DNA of 53,653 nt. Origin: Phaeoceros laevis. Lineage: Eukaryota; Anthocerotophyta; Anthocerotopsida; Notothyladales. Shown in pieces: positions 19,955 through 31,028 of this stretch (positions within the stretch are counted from its first letter, which is position 1; every line of letters begins with the position of its first letter). The stretch is from contig JBNGIQ010009040.1 of NCBI GenBank assembly GCA_049999765.1, forward strand, positions 125,073 through 178,725, read 5' to 3'. Position numbers and translations under genes: made by a program. A model generated the notes under the pieces. That model saw only the letters and a list, made by a program, of their open reading frames with translations, did not search any database and had not been told where the DNA came from.

Positions 19955-22900
19955 TCACAGCCAATAAGATCCGCCGTTGCTATCATCAAAGGGAGATGTG
20001 CCAGCTTGCAATTTCCTCTTCCTATACCTCCATGCCACCTGAATACATTGAGCAGCCCAGCTTCTCCAGTAAGGTGACGCATATCTGCAGCAGCGAAAAC
20101 CCTCTAATTGTCAGCCACAGTTAAAGTGGACCGAGTAAGGAAAAAAAAGGAAGAAGCGTGACAACCACATCAGGTGGGTCTTGTGACTACCTAATTGCTC
20201 CCTGTACGCGAGGGTTTCGCATGTAACGGCTGAAGTTCTTGACAAATTTCTCTAAGTGTGCAGCATCAATGGTGAACGCTTCAACGTTTGATATGCATGC
20301 GACATCCCTGCTTGAGAGGGCATGTTGCCCTGTTCGCTTTGTAGGGATGGCACGCCTGCGACCTGGCACTGGATTACAAATCAAACAGCAGTCAAAGAGT
20401 GAGCAAGCTTCCCTGTCAAATCCATTGCCATAGTCAAGAGTAGTTGATGGAATTGAAAAGATTGCCGTTACCATGTGCTAATGCTGGTTGGGACGACGAA
20501 TGCTCCAAACACCAAACCAGTAATTCTTCCCCGCAGAAGTCTCCTTCTCGTAGCTCCACCTCGTGTTTGTCCTCCCCACAGCTTATTAAAGTTCCCCGGA
20601 CGATGAAGATCATCCACTCCAATGGAACATTCTTCCGCATTATCGTGCTACCTTGAGTGTACAGCTTTGGCTGCAAGTGTTCACATATAGCATCTAGAAC
20701 GTGTTCCTCCATGTGTGTGAAAATTCCAACCTGTGTCACATGACCGTTTCTCATTAGACATCTGACAAACTCTGGTACAGCATGTGATTTTTTTTGAAAC
20801 AAATCAGGTTGTAGATCTAGAAGGTTTTGGCAGGGTCACACAGGAGACAACAACTAACCTTCTTCACACGGTCAAAACATAGAAAACGTCGAATCAGCTT
20901 ATGCAGATCCTCAGGCAAACTCTGCAAAAACTCTTCTTCATCCACGCCACGAGTAGAAGCCCACTTTAATCGTTCAGCCTGTCTCACTCTCCTGAAAAAA
21001 TCTCCAACAACATCAATATCTAACAAACATAACTTATATGACAACCGAAAACACACCCCAGTTTCTTCACCAAACTCCCTTCCATTCAACTTGCATACCT
21101 TCGTAGAGGCATTGGCAGCTTCCGACGTGCCATCCACGATTCTGCATCATATCTACGCAGCTGCATCTCCAACTTTCTTTTTTATCCAGAGGCATGACCA
21201 GGTAAACAATGTCTCAGGAGAAAGTATAGACAGCGAATGTAGCCACAAGGAAGAGATGCACGGCCGATTAATGAGCCGGGTCAGGCTAAAAGACACGAGA
21301 AACTGTACAGTCGCCGAAGATACGTTTCAGCAGGTTGCAAGCTTAAGCTGAGCATCTGACCTTCGACTAAGTGACTGCAGGAAGTTCTGCATGTTGCCAA
21401 TAAGCAGAGCAAAAAGGAGGAGGCCCAGACCAGTCACCGCCAATATGAAAAGCACCTCCCAGACAAACAGACTGGGTACTTGATTTCCGGCTAGGGTACT
21501 TATTTGCTGCAGCCAGAAACAGTTGTTTCAAAACAAATTCGTCATGCACTCTCCATTGCTAAGAATACTCAAATCCGCAACAAATTCAACTTTTATGAAG
21601 TTTACAAACCTGGAACCCCCAAAAGAGCGAGTAAAAGTATTTTTGTACGGCATGATGATGTGTTACCACGGGAACAGCATTTTTGTATATCCCATAATCA
21701 AAAACATCAGTGTCCGGATTAAAGCACTCTGAGACGTTTGGGTTTGACTCCTTCCACAACGTTCGATTCTTGGATTCATCAATATCACCGTAGCCACAGT
21801 CAAGATAATCATAACTGCAAGGCGCAGAAGGATTATTGTCCAGGAGACATTGCTGGTGAAGACACTCATTTACTCTCTGTGCAGTGCAGCAGCCCATAAG
21901 AGTCAGCACCCACCGCAATCAATTAGCTGATGTATCTGACAAGCCAAAGACAAACAAACGAACCTGGAGGCCGAAGAGGTACCAACTGGACCCAACAACG
22001 TGCCCAGCAAGCAGATACATTAGGAGGTTAATCACGAAGTTGGCCCATGCTGTTTCAAAGATGAACCCGACGGCAGAATCTCCAGACAGTAGGGGCAAGA
22101 ACCTTATGATTCTTGGGAAATACTGAACTAAAACTGTGACCCTGAGCAGGTTTTTGGCATTATCTGCTTTCCCCAGAGTGTTAGGTACGATGATCCAGAT
22201 CATGAACTGCAAGGTCAGAAGTAGCTTGAGAATACAATTACTGAATTCACAGATTTCTGCAAGGAGGATCTAGCAAAGATCAACATATATACCTGAGGCA
22301 ACGGCAGCACAGCAAAGATGTCAATCAAAAACCAGCCAGTTACATAGTTGACTGCTATCTTCTTTGGATCATCAACAAGTTCTCCAGCTCCGATCTCCCG
22401 GGATTCCACATACGCTACTCTGAACTGCGATTTGGAATAGTGAGCTTCTGTTCTAACAGAGTGTCAGCAATTTTCACGTGTTGGTGCTGAATAGAACACA
22501 ATCCCGTCAAACACAAGTCCCTCTTCCATCAAACTCAAAGGTGGCTTCAAAGAATGATACCTGCAGAAGCATGTGGAGGAAATAAAATAAATCTGTAAAA
22601 GTTCTTAACACAGTGACTGCAGTTGCAAAGGTCTTGTCGATATAAATGCAATAGTTTTTCTGCCAAGAAAACAACACAATTTGAATAACATCAGATGCGA
22701 CAACGCACCATATACCAGTATGCACAGGAATGAACTATTCTCCGAATGCAGTAGTGAGGATTTACTATCTGAACGAAAAGGTCGAAAGCAAACTTTCACT
22801 TGACATCACAAACGCCGTCGAACGAAAGCCGACAACTTCTGTACAGTAGAGGGTACAAGGAGCCGAGATAGACCAGGACACACGTACATACCTTCTCTGC

Positions 22901-23608
22901 AGCTAGTAGGAAGAAGAAAAGAGGATCCACAAAAATAGCCACGAGGCAGGATATCACAAAAAACTTGTTCCACCATTGTATAAGCTTAGTGTGGGGATTG
23001 ATAATGCCTGGGATGAAAGATCTAAGATTGCCCCAACACTTGCTGCGGAAATCCTTGGCTCCCTTCATAAGAGCTCCAACTTGCTGAACTCCACAAGCAC
23101 AAGTGCAGCTTTAGTATCATTTATCAGAATATACCCACCCCTTGATCCAGCATGCCACAGAAGACATACACTGCACTGCACTGCTTTCAAGAGACAAGCA
23201 TGGCATACGAAGCGCCAAGGGTCCATAGCTGATGGTTCCTCAGAAGTGCTCCGGCTGGTACCCAGTTCTACAAAGTTACGGAAAGGAGGAGGGCAGAGTG
23301 CATACCAAAGATCTGCCTTTCTGAGTGTGGACGTAGGAGGGACATGTTGTGCAAAAGGGATCATTGCACCTCCCAAGTGGCCCAGACTTCAAGAGGTGCC
23401 CATGTTGTTCAAAGTAGTCCAGGTCTCTCTTTCTACGCTCAGGCCGAACTTCAATATTGACTTGTGGCAGTTCAATGGACGTAGAAGATTCATAGTTCGT
23501 TCCCAGCATAGGCAGATCGTCAATATCAGTTTGATCACTATCCCTCCTCTCCATCCTGGAGTTGCTTCGTTGGTAGGAAACCTGGCGCTGGAAAACTTGC
23601 GCGTTCAT
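19955..23608 (-). CDS. cyclic nucleotide-gated channel, CNGC19/20 type (group IVa)
   Basis: Plasma-membrane cation (Ca2+) channel, calmodulin-regulated. Twelve exons: 23608-23306, 23083-22892, 22659-22561, 22424-22293, 22206-21964, 21876-21610, 21506-21361, 21176-21099, 20991-20859, 20730-20472, 20362-20191 and 20084-19955. All junctions keep frame, giving 717 residues (Arabidopsis CNGC20 about 764). Residues 76-92 hold the group IVa Cys motif GPLGRCNDPFCTTCPSY. S1-S6 span ~120-465 (FFVISCLVAIFVDPLFFFL, NLLMYLLAGHVVGSSWYLFG). The pore is FWGFQ-QISTLAGNQVP with filter AGNQ. The C-linker carries RRRVRQAERLKWASTRGV. The cyclic-nucleotide domain has GDFCGEELLVWCLE (phosphate-binding cassette). 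An IQ motif (CIQVAWRYRKRK) precedes the stop. ATG 23608 is the first ATG in frame. No missing element. Confidence 0.94.
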
Positions 23609-25101
23609 GGCAATGACTTCGGGTGACAGCAGGCGAGTCGGAATCTGCGCTGCTAGCAGCCTAAGCTTGGACACGCTGGAGATGAACGAAGTTGGGATTC
23701 ACGCGGTAGGGTTGGGTAACATTCTGAGAAGCTTGCAGCCCAACTCCGGCCTGGGAGATGATGAACCCCAGCTTCTGCCCCGAGTTCTCTCCAATCCTCA
23801 TACCAGAGCATGCCTGCGCGAACTTCAGAATCACGAAAAGAGGTTGACTCCGGCTGGAGCTAATCTACTCTCTGCAGCCTATTGGTCCTCATGAACCAGC
23901 AGGGAAAGGGGAGGATTAGCCGCTGACGATGGTTATCAAGTCTGTCAGCACCCGCAGCATTCACTTGGCCAGTTGTCCCTGGCTGAGCACTGGGAGACAC
24001 GCTGCGTCCTACTACGACTCTGGTATCTCACAACAACGTAGTCCATGACGTGCATTAGAACGCGTGAGGACCCACTGCCAGAAAGCTTTCCAATCCAAAT
24101 TGCGTTTCTCCGTACAAGAGTTGAGAAGTCTTTACCAATTGTGTGTCCTCAGTGCCGACCAGCTATATCAACTGCGACCTGCCGGTGGAGCACCTCAGAA
24201 AAGCTCATGGCTTTTCTTTCTCTACCAACGACGCATCCTCCCGCCCGAGGTGCGCTCTCACCAGCTCAAAGCTCAGCTGGACCAGGACGGTGGCGAACTT
24301 CCGTCCACAGCATCTCTTCTCCTGGAGAGCGAGGTGGTTGCAGAAACCGGCCACTCTTTCAACCTCCTCGCCGCCTGGAAACAGACGAAGGGCACATCCC
24401 ACCATCAAGCCCTCCGCCGTGCGGTAGAGCTGGTAAGCTTCGACCCTACGCCTCCTCTCCGGTCGAGACGGTGCTATCCAAATGGGAGTTGGAATGTGTC
24501 AACAACGCGGGGATGAGGCAGGCAGGACTCATCGAAAACCAACGACCGGGAGTTTGCATCCAAAGACCCGCTACGACTGGCCCCGATTTCGAAGATTGCC
24601 AAGTGCGACAACGTTGACTAAGACCATTGATGGAACCTTCTTGTCGCACATGGCCTTTGGCCGGCAACCGAAGGGGCTAAATCCGCATCCGCTCACACTT
24701 CAGTAATCCGCTGATCTGCCCGCCTCCAAATTTTGGAGGCGGGCATTCTCTTCCGGCATAGACTTAGCACTCGAAAATTCGGACGACAGTAGAGACTGCC
24801 CCTCCAGCCTCCGACAATGAGTTCAGAAAATTTCCTCTTAGGGCCAAAAGCAGTCCAGGGCCCCAGGCCGTGTGTCCGTATTGATTACAGTATTAGCATT
24901 TCTCTAATTGAACCGGCTAAATACAGACAGTTTGGGAAACGAAGTGGCGCAATGCTGGCAAAAAGTCTTGTGGATCCGCTTGCAGTCCTTTTCACGCGCA
25001 GGGCACTCTCCACAACTACCGGACAGGCGCCGGTGCTGACGCTGATCACACGATCACACTTTAAGCCGGCGTGCCCCGAGCCCTGATCGAAGAAGCTAGC
25101 C
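23609..25101. other. divergent promoter region between CNGC and MTHFR
   Basis: About 1.5 kb shared 5' region. Overlapping open frames on the plus strand at 24045-24617 match no family I know and look like chance openness in moderately GC-rich DNA. A near-perfect palindrome lies at 24717-24745. Confidence 0.45.
24717..24745. repeat. 29-bp perfect palindrome, 14-bp arms
   Basis: TGCCCGCCTCCAAA, a single T, then TTTGGAGGCGGGCA: both arms match at all 14 positions. It lies 356 bp upstream of the MTHFR start codon and about 1.1 kb upstream of the CNGC start. It could be a binding site for a dimeric factor or a cruciform. Confidence 0.85.
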
Positions 25102-26692
25102 ATGAAGGTTGTGGAGAAGCTGGAGGCCGGCTCCGGCAAGGGCCAGGTCGTGTTTTCCTTCGAGTTCTTCCCTCCCAAGACTGACGATGGTGTGGAAAAG
25201 CTGTTCGAGAGGATGGAGCGCCTGGTTGCCCACCAGCCTGCCTTCTGCGACATAACATGGGGAGCTGGTGGATCGACTTCAGATCTCACCCTGGACATCG
25301 TCAACAGAATGCAGAACAAGGTACGCCTCGGATCAGATCACAGTGGCCTGTGAAGACGCTTTGGATCGTGCTTGCTGAAGCGAGTCCCTTTTCTTTTCTG
25401 CAGATCGGCGTCGAGTCCATGATGCACTTGACTTGCACCAATATGCCCGTCGCTAAGATCGACGAAGCTCTGGAAACCGTGAAGAAAAATGGCATTCGCA
25501 ATATCCTGGCACTCCGTGGTGATCCTCCGCATGGTCAGAAGGAGTTTGTGCAAGTGGAGGGCGGTTTCTCTTGTGCCCTGGACCTGGTAAAGGCTACCTC
25601 CCTGGACCTGGGAACTTTGCCCCTACAATGTAATCGAGTCTGACATTTCTGCGCAATTGTTTCAGGTGAAACACATCCGTGCCAAGTATGGAGACTATTT
25701 TGGCATCACTGTCGCAGGCTATCCAGGTATGTTTATGGATGGCAACCATGTATTTGACCTTGCACCACACAGCAGGAGAGGTTGTAACGTTTGCAACCTG
25801 TATACGATTGTGTGGATTGCAGAGGCTCACCCCGATGTGATCACTGATGAGTCTGGAGCAACTCAGGAAGCCTATCAGAAGGATTTGGAGTACCTGAAGA
25901 AAAAAGTTAGTATTCTATGCTGGCCTTGCCACCTGTTTTGAGCCAGCAAGGAATGAATCATGCCCGGGTTTCTAATGCGTAACTGTTGCCAGGTAGATGC
26001 AGGAGCAGATGTGATCATCACCCAGCTTTTCTATGATACCGATCGCTTCCTGAAGTTTGAGAAGGATTGTCGCAACATTGGGATCAAGGTTCCCATTGTG
26101 CCTGGAATCATGCCTATCAACAACTATAAAGGCTTCATACGTATGACCGGGTTCTGCAAAACTAAGGTGAGAATGACCGGTCAGCTTGTTGCTCTTACTG
26201 AATAGTGCTGTCAACCTCTCTGGCTGCAATCTTGGTTCCGTTGCATGGGCAGATACCTGCAGAGATCATGGCTGCTTTGGAGCCCATCAAGGATGATGAT
26301 GAGGCAGTTCGAGCATATGGTATTCAGCTTGGGACAGAAATGTGTCAAAATATCTTGGCACATGGGATTCCTTACTTGCATTTGTACACACTGAATATGG
26401 AGAAGTCGGTCTTGGGCATTCTTCAGGTACTAAAGCAGTAGGTTACCCGTATTTTTCAAACTTCTGTTCTGCTTTTTATGAATATTTCTGAATACATCTC
26501 TGTGATTGCCCGCAGAACTTGGGGTTGATTGACTCCAGTCAAGTCGAAAGGCCATTGCCGGTGACCCAGGTGAACCAAGTGGACCAGGCGAACCATGTCG
26601 ACCAGGCGAACCATGTGGACCAGGCGAACCATGTGGACCAAGCGAACCATGTGGACCAAGTGGTCCAACTGGTCCAGGAGGTCAAGGTGTGA
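25102..26692 (+). CDS. MTHFR: methylenetetrahydrofolate reductase, catalytic domain only
   Basis: Reduces 5,10-methylene-THF to 5-methyl-THF for methionine synthesis (cytosol, FAD enzyme). Seven exons join in frame: 25102-25320, 25404-25586, 25666-25726, 25823-25905, 25993-26166, 26253-26426 and 26516-26692. They give 356 residues, against about 590-600 for plant MTHFR. The TIM-barrel domain is complete: [13 protein letters not shown] (with the catalytic Glu region), [101 protein letters not shown]. After [15 protein letters not shown], where the family continues WR-PP, the frame enters an 18-bp minisatellite. It encodes VDQANH repeats and stops at 26690-26692. The C-terminal regulatory domain is absent downstream. 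Either a truncated active reductase or a 3'-replaced paralogue. Confidence 0.9.
26561..26686 (+). repeat. 18-bp coding minisatellite in MTHFR last exon
   Basis: Four full 18-bp units GTGGACCAGGCGAACCAT (26579-26650, one GTC and one CAA variant), flanked by degenerate 9-bp half-units (GTGACCCAG, GTGAACCAA, GTGGACCAA, GTGGTCCAA, CTGGTCCAG, GAGGTCAAG). All units keep the MTHFR frame, giving VDQANH repeats ending LVQEVKV. Confidence 0.93.
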
Positions 26693-27047
26693 CCTTCGCA
26701 TGGTGCCTTGCAACCAACTACTGCCAAACAGTTTTGCGCCAGTCTAATTGGTAGCTCAGCTCATGTAGAACAGGAAGTGTGAGTTCCATTCAACCATTCA
26801 TTTCAACCATTGGATTGCCTTTTGGCCCTTAATAGCATAAATAAGATTCTTTGAAATTTTGAAGAATCTCGGTTCGGATGTCGTGTTTGTGAGACGGGGC
26901 ATGAATACTACTCAACGAATGAACCAGAAACATCGCCTACATTTCTTGTAAAGTCAAAAAATGTTTCATATAGAGAACATTCCCGGCAGAATGTTTCATT
27001 TCGAGAAATGTCAAAAAATCGAAGCTCCAATGAGGAGGCTTCAAAAT
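26693..27047. other. convergent intergenic region
   Basis: 355 bp between the MTHFR stop and the PPR stop. I looked here for the missing MTHFR C-terminal domain and see nothing resembling it in any forward frame. Several AAATGTTTCAT and CATTTCGAGAAATG motifs occur near 26959-27010. Confidence 0.6.
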
Positions 27048-29807
27048 TTAATACTGGACATCGCAAGAACACTTCCCATCCTTGTAGACATGAAATCGAC
27101 TTGAATCTCTGCAAATAATGGTTCTATGAACTAGTTTTGATATGACTGCAGTAGCCGTATGGCAGTTCTCACACACCCGGAGATCGTTCACCACACGTAT
27201 GGTCGTCCCTTCAGGTGTCCTTGATAAAGCATAGGCAATGGCCAGCCTCTCGCTGTGGTCGCACAACACATCATCCTTCTCGCCATTCCACATGTCTCGC
27301 ACAAGGTTTAGATATGGCACATACCCTTTCGCCTTCATTTGCAAACAAAGGCTGTCCAGATTCGAATTTTTAGTTTGGCTTTCAATGTGCTCCCAGTCCC
27401 GCGCTGTGAATGCATGCACAACTCCGTCCATGTCAGTCCACCTGCTCTGTCCTGACTTCTTCCATGCCTGAGCTTTTGCTTGCATTGTGTGAATCTCCTT
27501 CTTGCTCTCCATCATGCGAGCAGCGGAATATATGTTTGACATCAACATATACGATGCAGCATCATTTTTGTCTAGTCTAACAGCAGATTCAAATGCGTGC
27601 CTTCCAAGCTCTACCTTCCTCCACTTTTGACAAGCCCCCAGAACAGTCCTCCATACCGCAATGTCAGGCGGAAAAGGCATTTTCTTAACCATCTCAAATG
27701 CCGTGTCCACATGTCCTGCACGGCCAAGGAGATCAGCCATGCAACTGTAATGCTCAAGGGTTGGGCTGATGCCAAAGTCTCTGCTCATAGACTCAAAGTA
27801 CATCTGACCTTCGTCCACAAGACCCACATGACTGCATACAGTAAGAATACTGAGGAATGTGACGAGTGTAGGCTGTATGCCTCCTCGCTGCATCGTGTCA
27901 AACACATTAAATACTGTTTCACTCTCTCCCTGGCGAGCGTATCCTGCGATCAAGGCATTCCATGCCACTGTGTTTCTTAAGTGTAACGCATCAAATACAC
28001 GTTGTGCATCTTCCATGCTCCCACACTTCCCATACATGTCAACAAGACTGCTACCAACAAATGAATTTGTGAGCTCAAGTCCAGCTTTAGAGATTTGAGC
28101 ATGGATTTCCTTCCCCTTCTCTAATCCGGCCACACTCCCGCAAGCCTTAAGTGCCCCAACAAATGTTCGGTCATTTGGCACCACACCTTCCTGCTGCATC
28201 TGTGTATACAACTGCAAGGCCACTTCACCATCTTCCACCTCCGCATACCCCAAGATCATGGCAGTCCATGACACAACATTACGATGAGGCATCTGGTTGA
28301 AGACGCGCCTAGCATCGACCATACTTCCACATTTTGCATAGGCGTCCACTAGCATGTTAGCTACAAAGACATCTGCCTCACACCCACTCTTTATTATGTG
28401 GTAATGGATCTTTCGGACCTGCTCCAGGCAACGTCCTTCACCTGGTCTCCGATGACTCCTCTTCTCTTCATCCACTGCTGCCAGGCTGCTGCAAGCCTTG
28501 AGGGCACCCACAAATGCTCGAGCATCTGGTACAATACCTTCTTGCTGCATTCGTCTGAACAAATGCAAAGCTTCTTCACCTTCTTCCATCTGGGCATAGC
28601 CCAAAATCATGGCAGTCCATGAAACCACGTTACGATGTGGTATTTTCTCAAAGACACGCCTAGCATCCACCAGGCTTCCACATTTTGCATACACGTCCAC
28701 CAGCATGGTCCCCACAAACACGACCGACTCAAGGTTGCGTGCAACTACATCTGAATGGATGGCCCTGATTTGCTCGAGACACCACGTTTTGGAGAGTTCT
28801 CCGTTGCCGCTGAGACCCTTTTGATGTGCAGCCAGGCTACTGCACGCTTTCAATGCACCAACAAATGCTCGAGCATCTGGTGCCAGTCCTTCATGTTGCA
28901 TCTGTGCATACAATTGCAAAGCCTTCGCACCCTTGTCCATATGAGCGTACCCCAAAATCATAGCAGTCCAGGAAACCACGTCACGACGAGGCATGGTTTC
29001 AAAGACATTCCTTGCATCGACGAGACTTCCACACTTGACATACAAGTCAAGGAGCATCGTCCAAGCATACACATCCAGCTTAATCCCTCTCGTCACTACC
29101 TGCAAGTGGATAGCCTTGATCTGCTCCAGGCATTGTGCATTAAAACACTGTCCATCAGTTTCATTCGCCCCTGTCAATGCTGTCAGTTTCCTGCAAGCCT
29201 TAAGGACAGCAACAATTGTCCTATCATTGGGTATGACACCTTCTTCTTGCATCCTTGCATACAATTGCAAAGCCTCCTGACAGTCTTCCATCTGCGAATA
29301 CCCTGAGATCATGGTGGTCCAGGAAACAACATCATGATGACGAATCTTGTCAAAGACTCGTCTAGCATCCACCAGGCTACGACATTTGACATATACTTCC
29401 ACCAGCACCGTCGCCACATAGACATTTGGCTCATACCCATGTACAACCGCATCAGCATGAATGTGCTTAGCACTTTTGAGATCGTGCAAGCTACTACATG
29501 CCTTCAATGCTGCCACAAGGGTGTATGAACTTGGTCTCAAACCGCTATCTCGCATTTCCACATAGAGGCTTAGAGCCTGTCCACCTTGCCCACACTTAAT
29601 ATGTTGGGACATCAGTGCAGCCAAGGAAAACTGGTCACGGTCAGGTAACCTTACCTGCATTGCCCTCATTGACGTGTTTTGGGTGCTAGTGCCTGTTTGG
29701 GGAAAGTCCCCGAGGTCACCCGTACTCAGCAGGACAGAGCTGCGTACTTGACCCCGGGGCAAGTCCACTATTGGTACCCCAAGTGATTCGAACCTTGCAA
29801 TCTCCAT
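27048..29807 (-). CDS. PLS-class PPR protein with variant DYW domain
   Basis: 919 residues, no introns, start ATG 29807. PLS-DYW proteins bind organellar RNA and deaminate specific bases (C-to-U editing). Repeated P-L-S triplets span ~60-690 with hallmarks VKCGSLVDARNVFE, RNVVSWTAMILGYAQ and EEALHLFRRMQQEGIVPDAR. E/E+ follow (~700-800), then the PG-box-like WTDMDGVVHAFTARDWEH. The DYW deaminase (~825-919) keeps the catalytic HSE (851-853), CENCH (879-883) and the late CSC (913-915). It ends DVQY, not the usual GDYW. Three L motifs carry 14-18-residue insertions before CLEQ(I/V)(R/K)-IH (about residues 211-234, 326-350 and 453-477). The first ~50 residues could be an organelle presequence, but the prediction is weak. 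The stop is tail-to-tail with MTHFR. Confidence 0.95.
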   Translation of the reverse strand: MEIARFESLGVPIVDLPRGQVRSSVLLSTGDLGDFPQTGTSTQNTSMRAMQVRLPDRDQFSLAALMSQHIKCGQGGQALSLYVEMRDSGLRPSSYTLVAALKACSSLHDLKSAKHIHADAVVHGYEPNVYVATVLVEVYVKCRSLVDARRVFDKIRHHDVVSWTTMISGYSQMEDCQEALQLYARMQEEGVIPNDRTIVAVLKACRKLTALTGANETDGQCFNAQCLEQIKAIHLQVVTRGIKLDVYAWTMLLDLYVKCGSLVDARNVFETMPRRDVVSWTAMILGYAHMDKGAKALQLYAQMQHEGLAPDARAFVGALKACSSLAAHQKGLSGNGELSKTWCLEQIRAIHSDVVARNLESVVFVGTMLVDVYAKCGSLVDARRVFEKIPHRNVVSWTAMILGYAQMEEGEEALHLFRRMQQEGIVPDARAFVGALKACSSLAAVDEEKRSHRRPGEGRCLEQVRKIHYHIIKSGCEADVFVANMLVDAYAKCGSMVDARRVFNQMPHRNVVSWTAMILGYAEVEDGEVALQLYTQMQQEGVVPNDRTFVGALKACGSVAGLEKGKEIHAQISKAGLELTNSFVGSSLVDMYGKCGSMEDAQRVFDALHLRNTVAWNALIAGYARQGESETVFNVFDTMQRGGIQPTLVTFLSILTVCSHVGLVDEGQMYFESMSRDFGISPTLEHYSCMADLLGRAGHVDTAFEMVKKMPFPPDIAVWRTVLGACQKWRKVELGRHAFESAVRLDKNDAASYMLMSNIYSAARMMESKKEIHTMQAKAQAWKKSGQSRWTDMDGVVHAFTARDWEHIESQTKNSNLDSLCLQMKAKGYVPYLNLVRDMWNGEKDDVLCDHSERLAIAYALSRTPEGTTIRVVNDLRVCENCHTATAVISKLVHRTIICRDSSRFHVYKDGKCSCDVQY

Positions 29808-31028
29808 CTGAATCTGCTTGCATGATGAGGAAAAGAAACATCAACTCACGATCATGAGTGATGCAAATCCCGAGATAGGATAGCAAGCTATTTTGAGTGC
29901 AAGTGCAGGACCGAAATGAGCCTCAGACGTTTCCAAGTTGAGAGAAAGGCTTGGATTTTGTAGCAAAGATCAGACTTGGTAACTGCGCAGTGATCCCAGG
30001 TCCCGTCATGACTCTCGTCAAGGAAAGGAAAACACCTGGAATATGCACTGAGAGGATCGAAACAAGTCAAAGTAGGTGGCCGCTTGAGTATTGCACAAAG
30101 TGATAGAGGACAATGTAGGTGTTCCCAAATCAAGGGTTGCTCCCAAAGTCAGGAGCGAGGTGATATGTGATCAACAAAAGTTTCTATGGCTGCTACAGCC
30201 TTGGATGCTGCGCCACAAGAACCTTGATACCTGCAAGACATACCAGCCTTCAAGTTAGTCTGCTCACTTAGTAGAACATTGATGGCAAGAGCACAGCAGG
30301 ACGGGCAGTCTTACGTAGCGATGATAACATATGAGAACGTCCGGGAGATGATTGCCCCAGCGCCTGCAGCATCTTTGGGATTGATACAGCGAGCTGCGTA
30401 CAGATGCTCGTCAACTGTGGTAACCATGTCTGACGAACCAAACCACTTTCAGAATCGCATAATCCCATCAGAAGCATGTCTTGTTACAAAGTTCGAGACA
30501 TACATCTGTAGGGCCCGATGCTGAAGAAGTCTTTGTGGAGCGAATTGTCTCTGACGCCTTCCATCAGAGGCCTGACATCAGCAGGCTTTAAATTGAGACC
30601 CTGTTGCTCCACTCTGATAGCATCAAGAGACCCAAAGCTGAGTGGGATGCAGTATTGACCTCATGGTGAACGTAGCTTTCAAGTAGACTACTCACACAAG
30701 GGTGGAGAATCGAAAGGGTCGATCTGGAGCTACTGTCACGACTGCAGCCCCTGTTAGAGGTTTACCTGCAACCATGTCAGGAACAACATAATTGAGCAAT
30801 TGGCCTCAGACAGAATTGAAACTGTACCCAATCAGTACTACCATGAGCTGCGATGGTGGTTGCTGCCCAACGATCCCAAGCTCGATGTAGGAGTGCTTTA
30901 TCTCCCATCACAGCCTTCAATATCTGACCTACTGCGCAACATTCATCGCTGAAGTCTCGGCCCTAGAGTAAACCTGCAATTTTGGAACTCTAGTCTTTTC
31001 AAATTCCTAACTTCACGGGGAGTTGGAG
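29808..31028. other. divergent intergenic region, PPR / NOP14
   Basis: 1.2 kb between two outward-facing start codons. No gene, RNA or strong repeat recognised. It presumably holds both promoters. Confidence 0.5.

Noticed and set aside
24045-24617. Overlapping plus-strand open frames of 150-190 codons
   Set aside because: No family resemblance. Several frames are open at once, and the stretch lies in the divergent promoter region of CNGC and MTHFR.
26557-26730. Collagen-like Gly-X-Y reading in another frame of the MTHFR array ([13 protein letters not shown]...)
   Set aside because: It arises from an 18-bp repeat of GGACCA/GAACCA units read out of phase. The MTHFR frame is fixed by exon 7's splice phase, and the Gly-X-Y frame has no start or partner exons.
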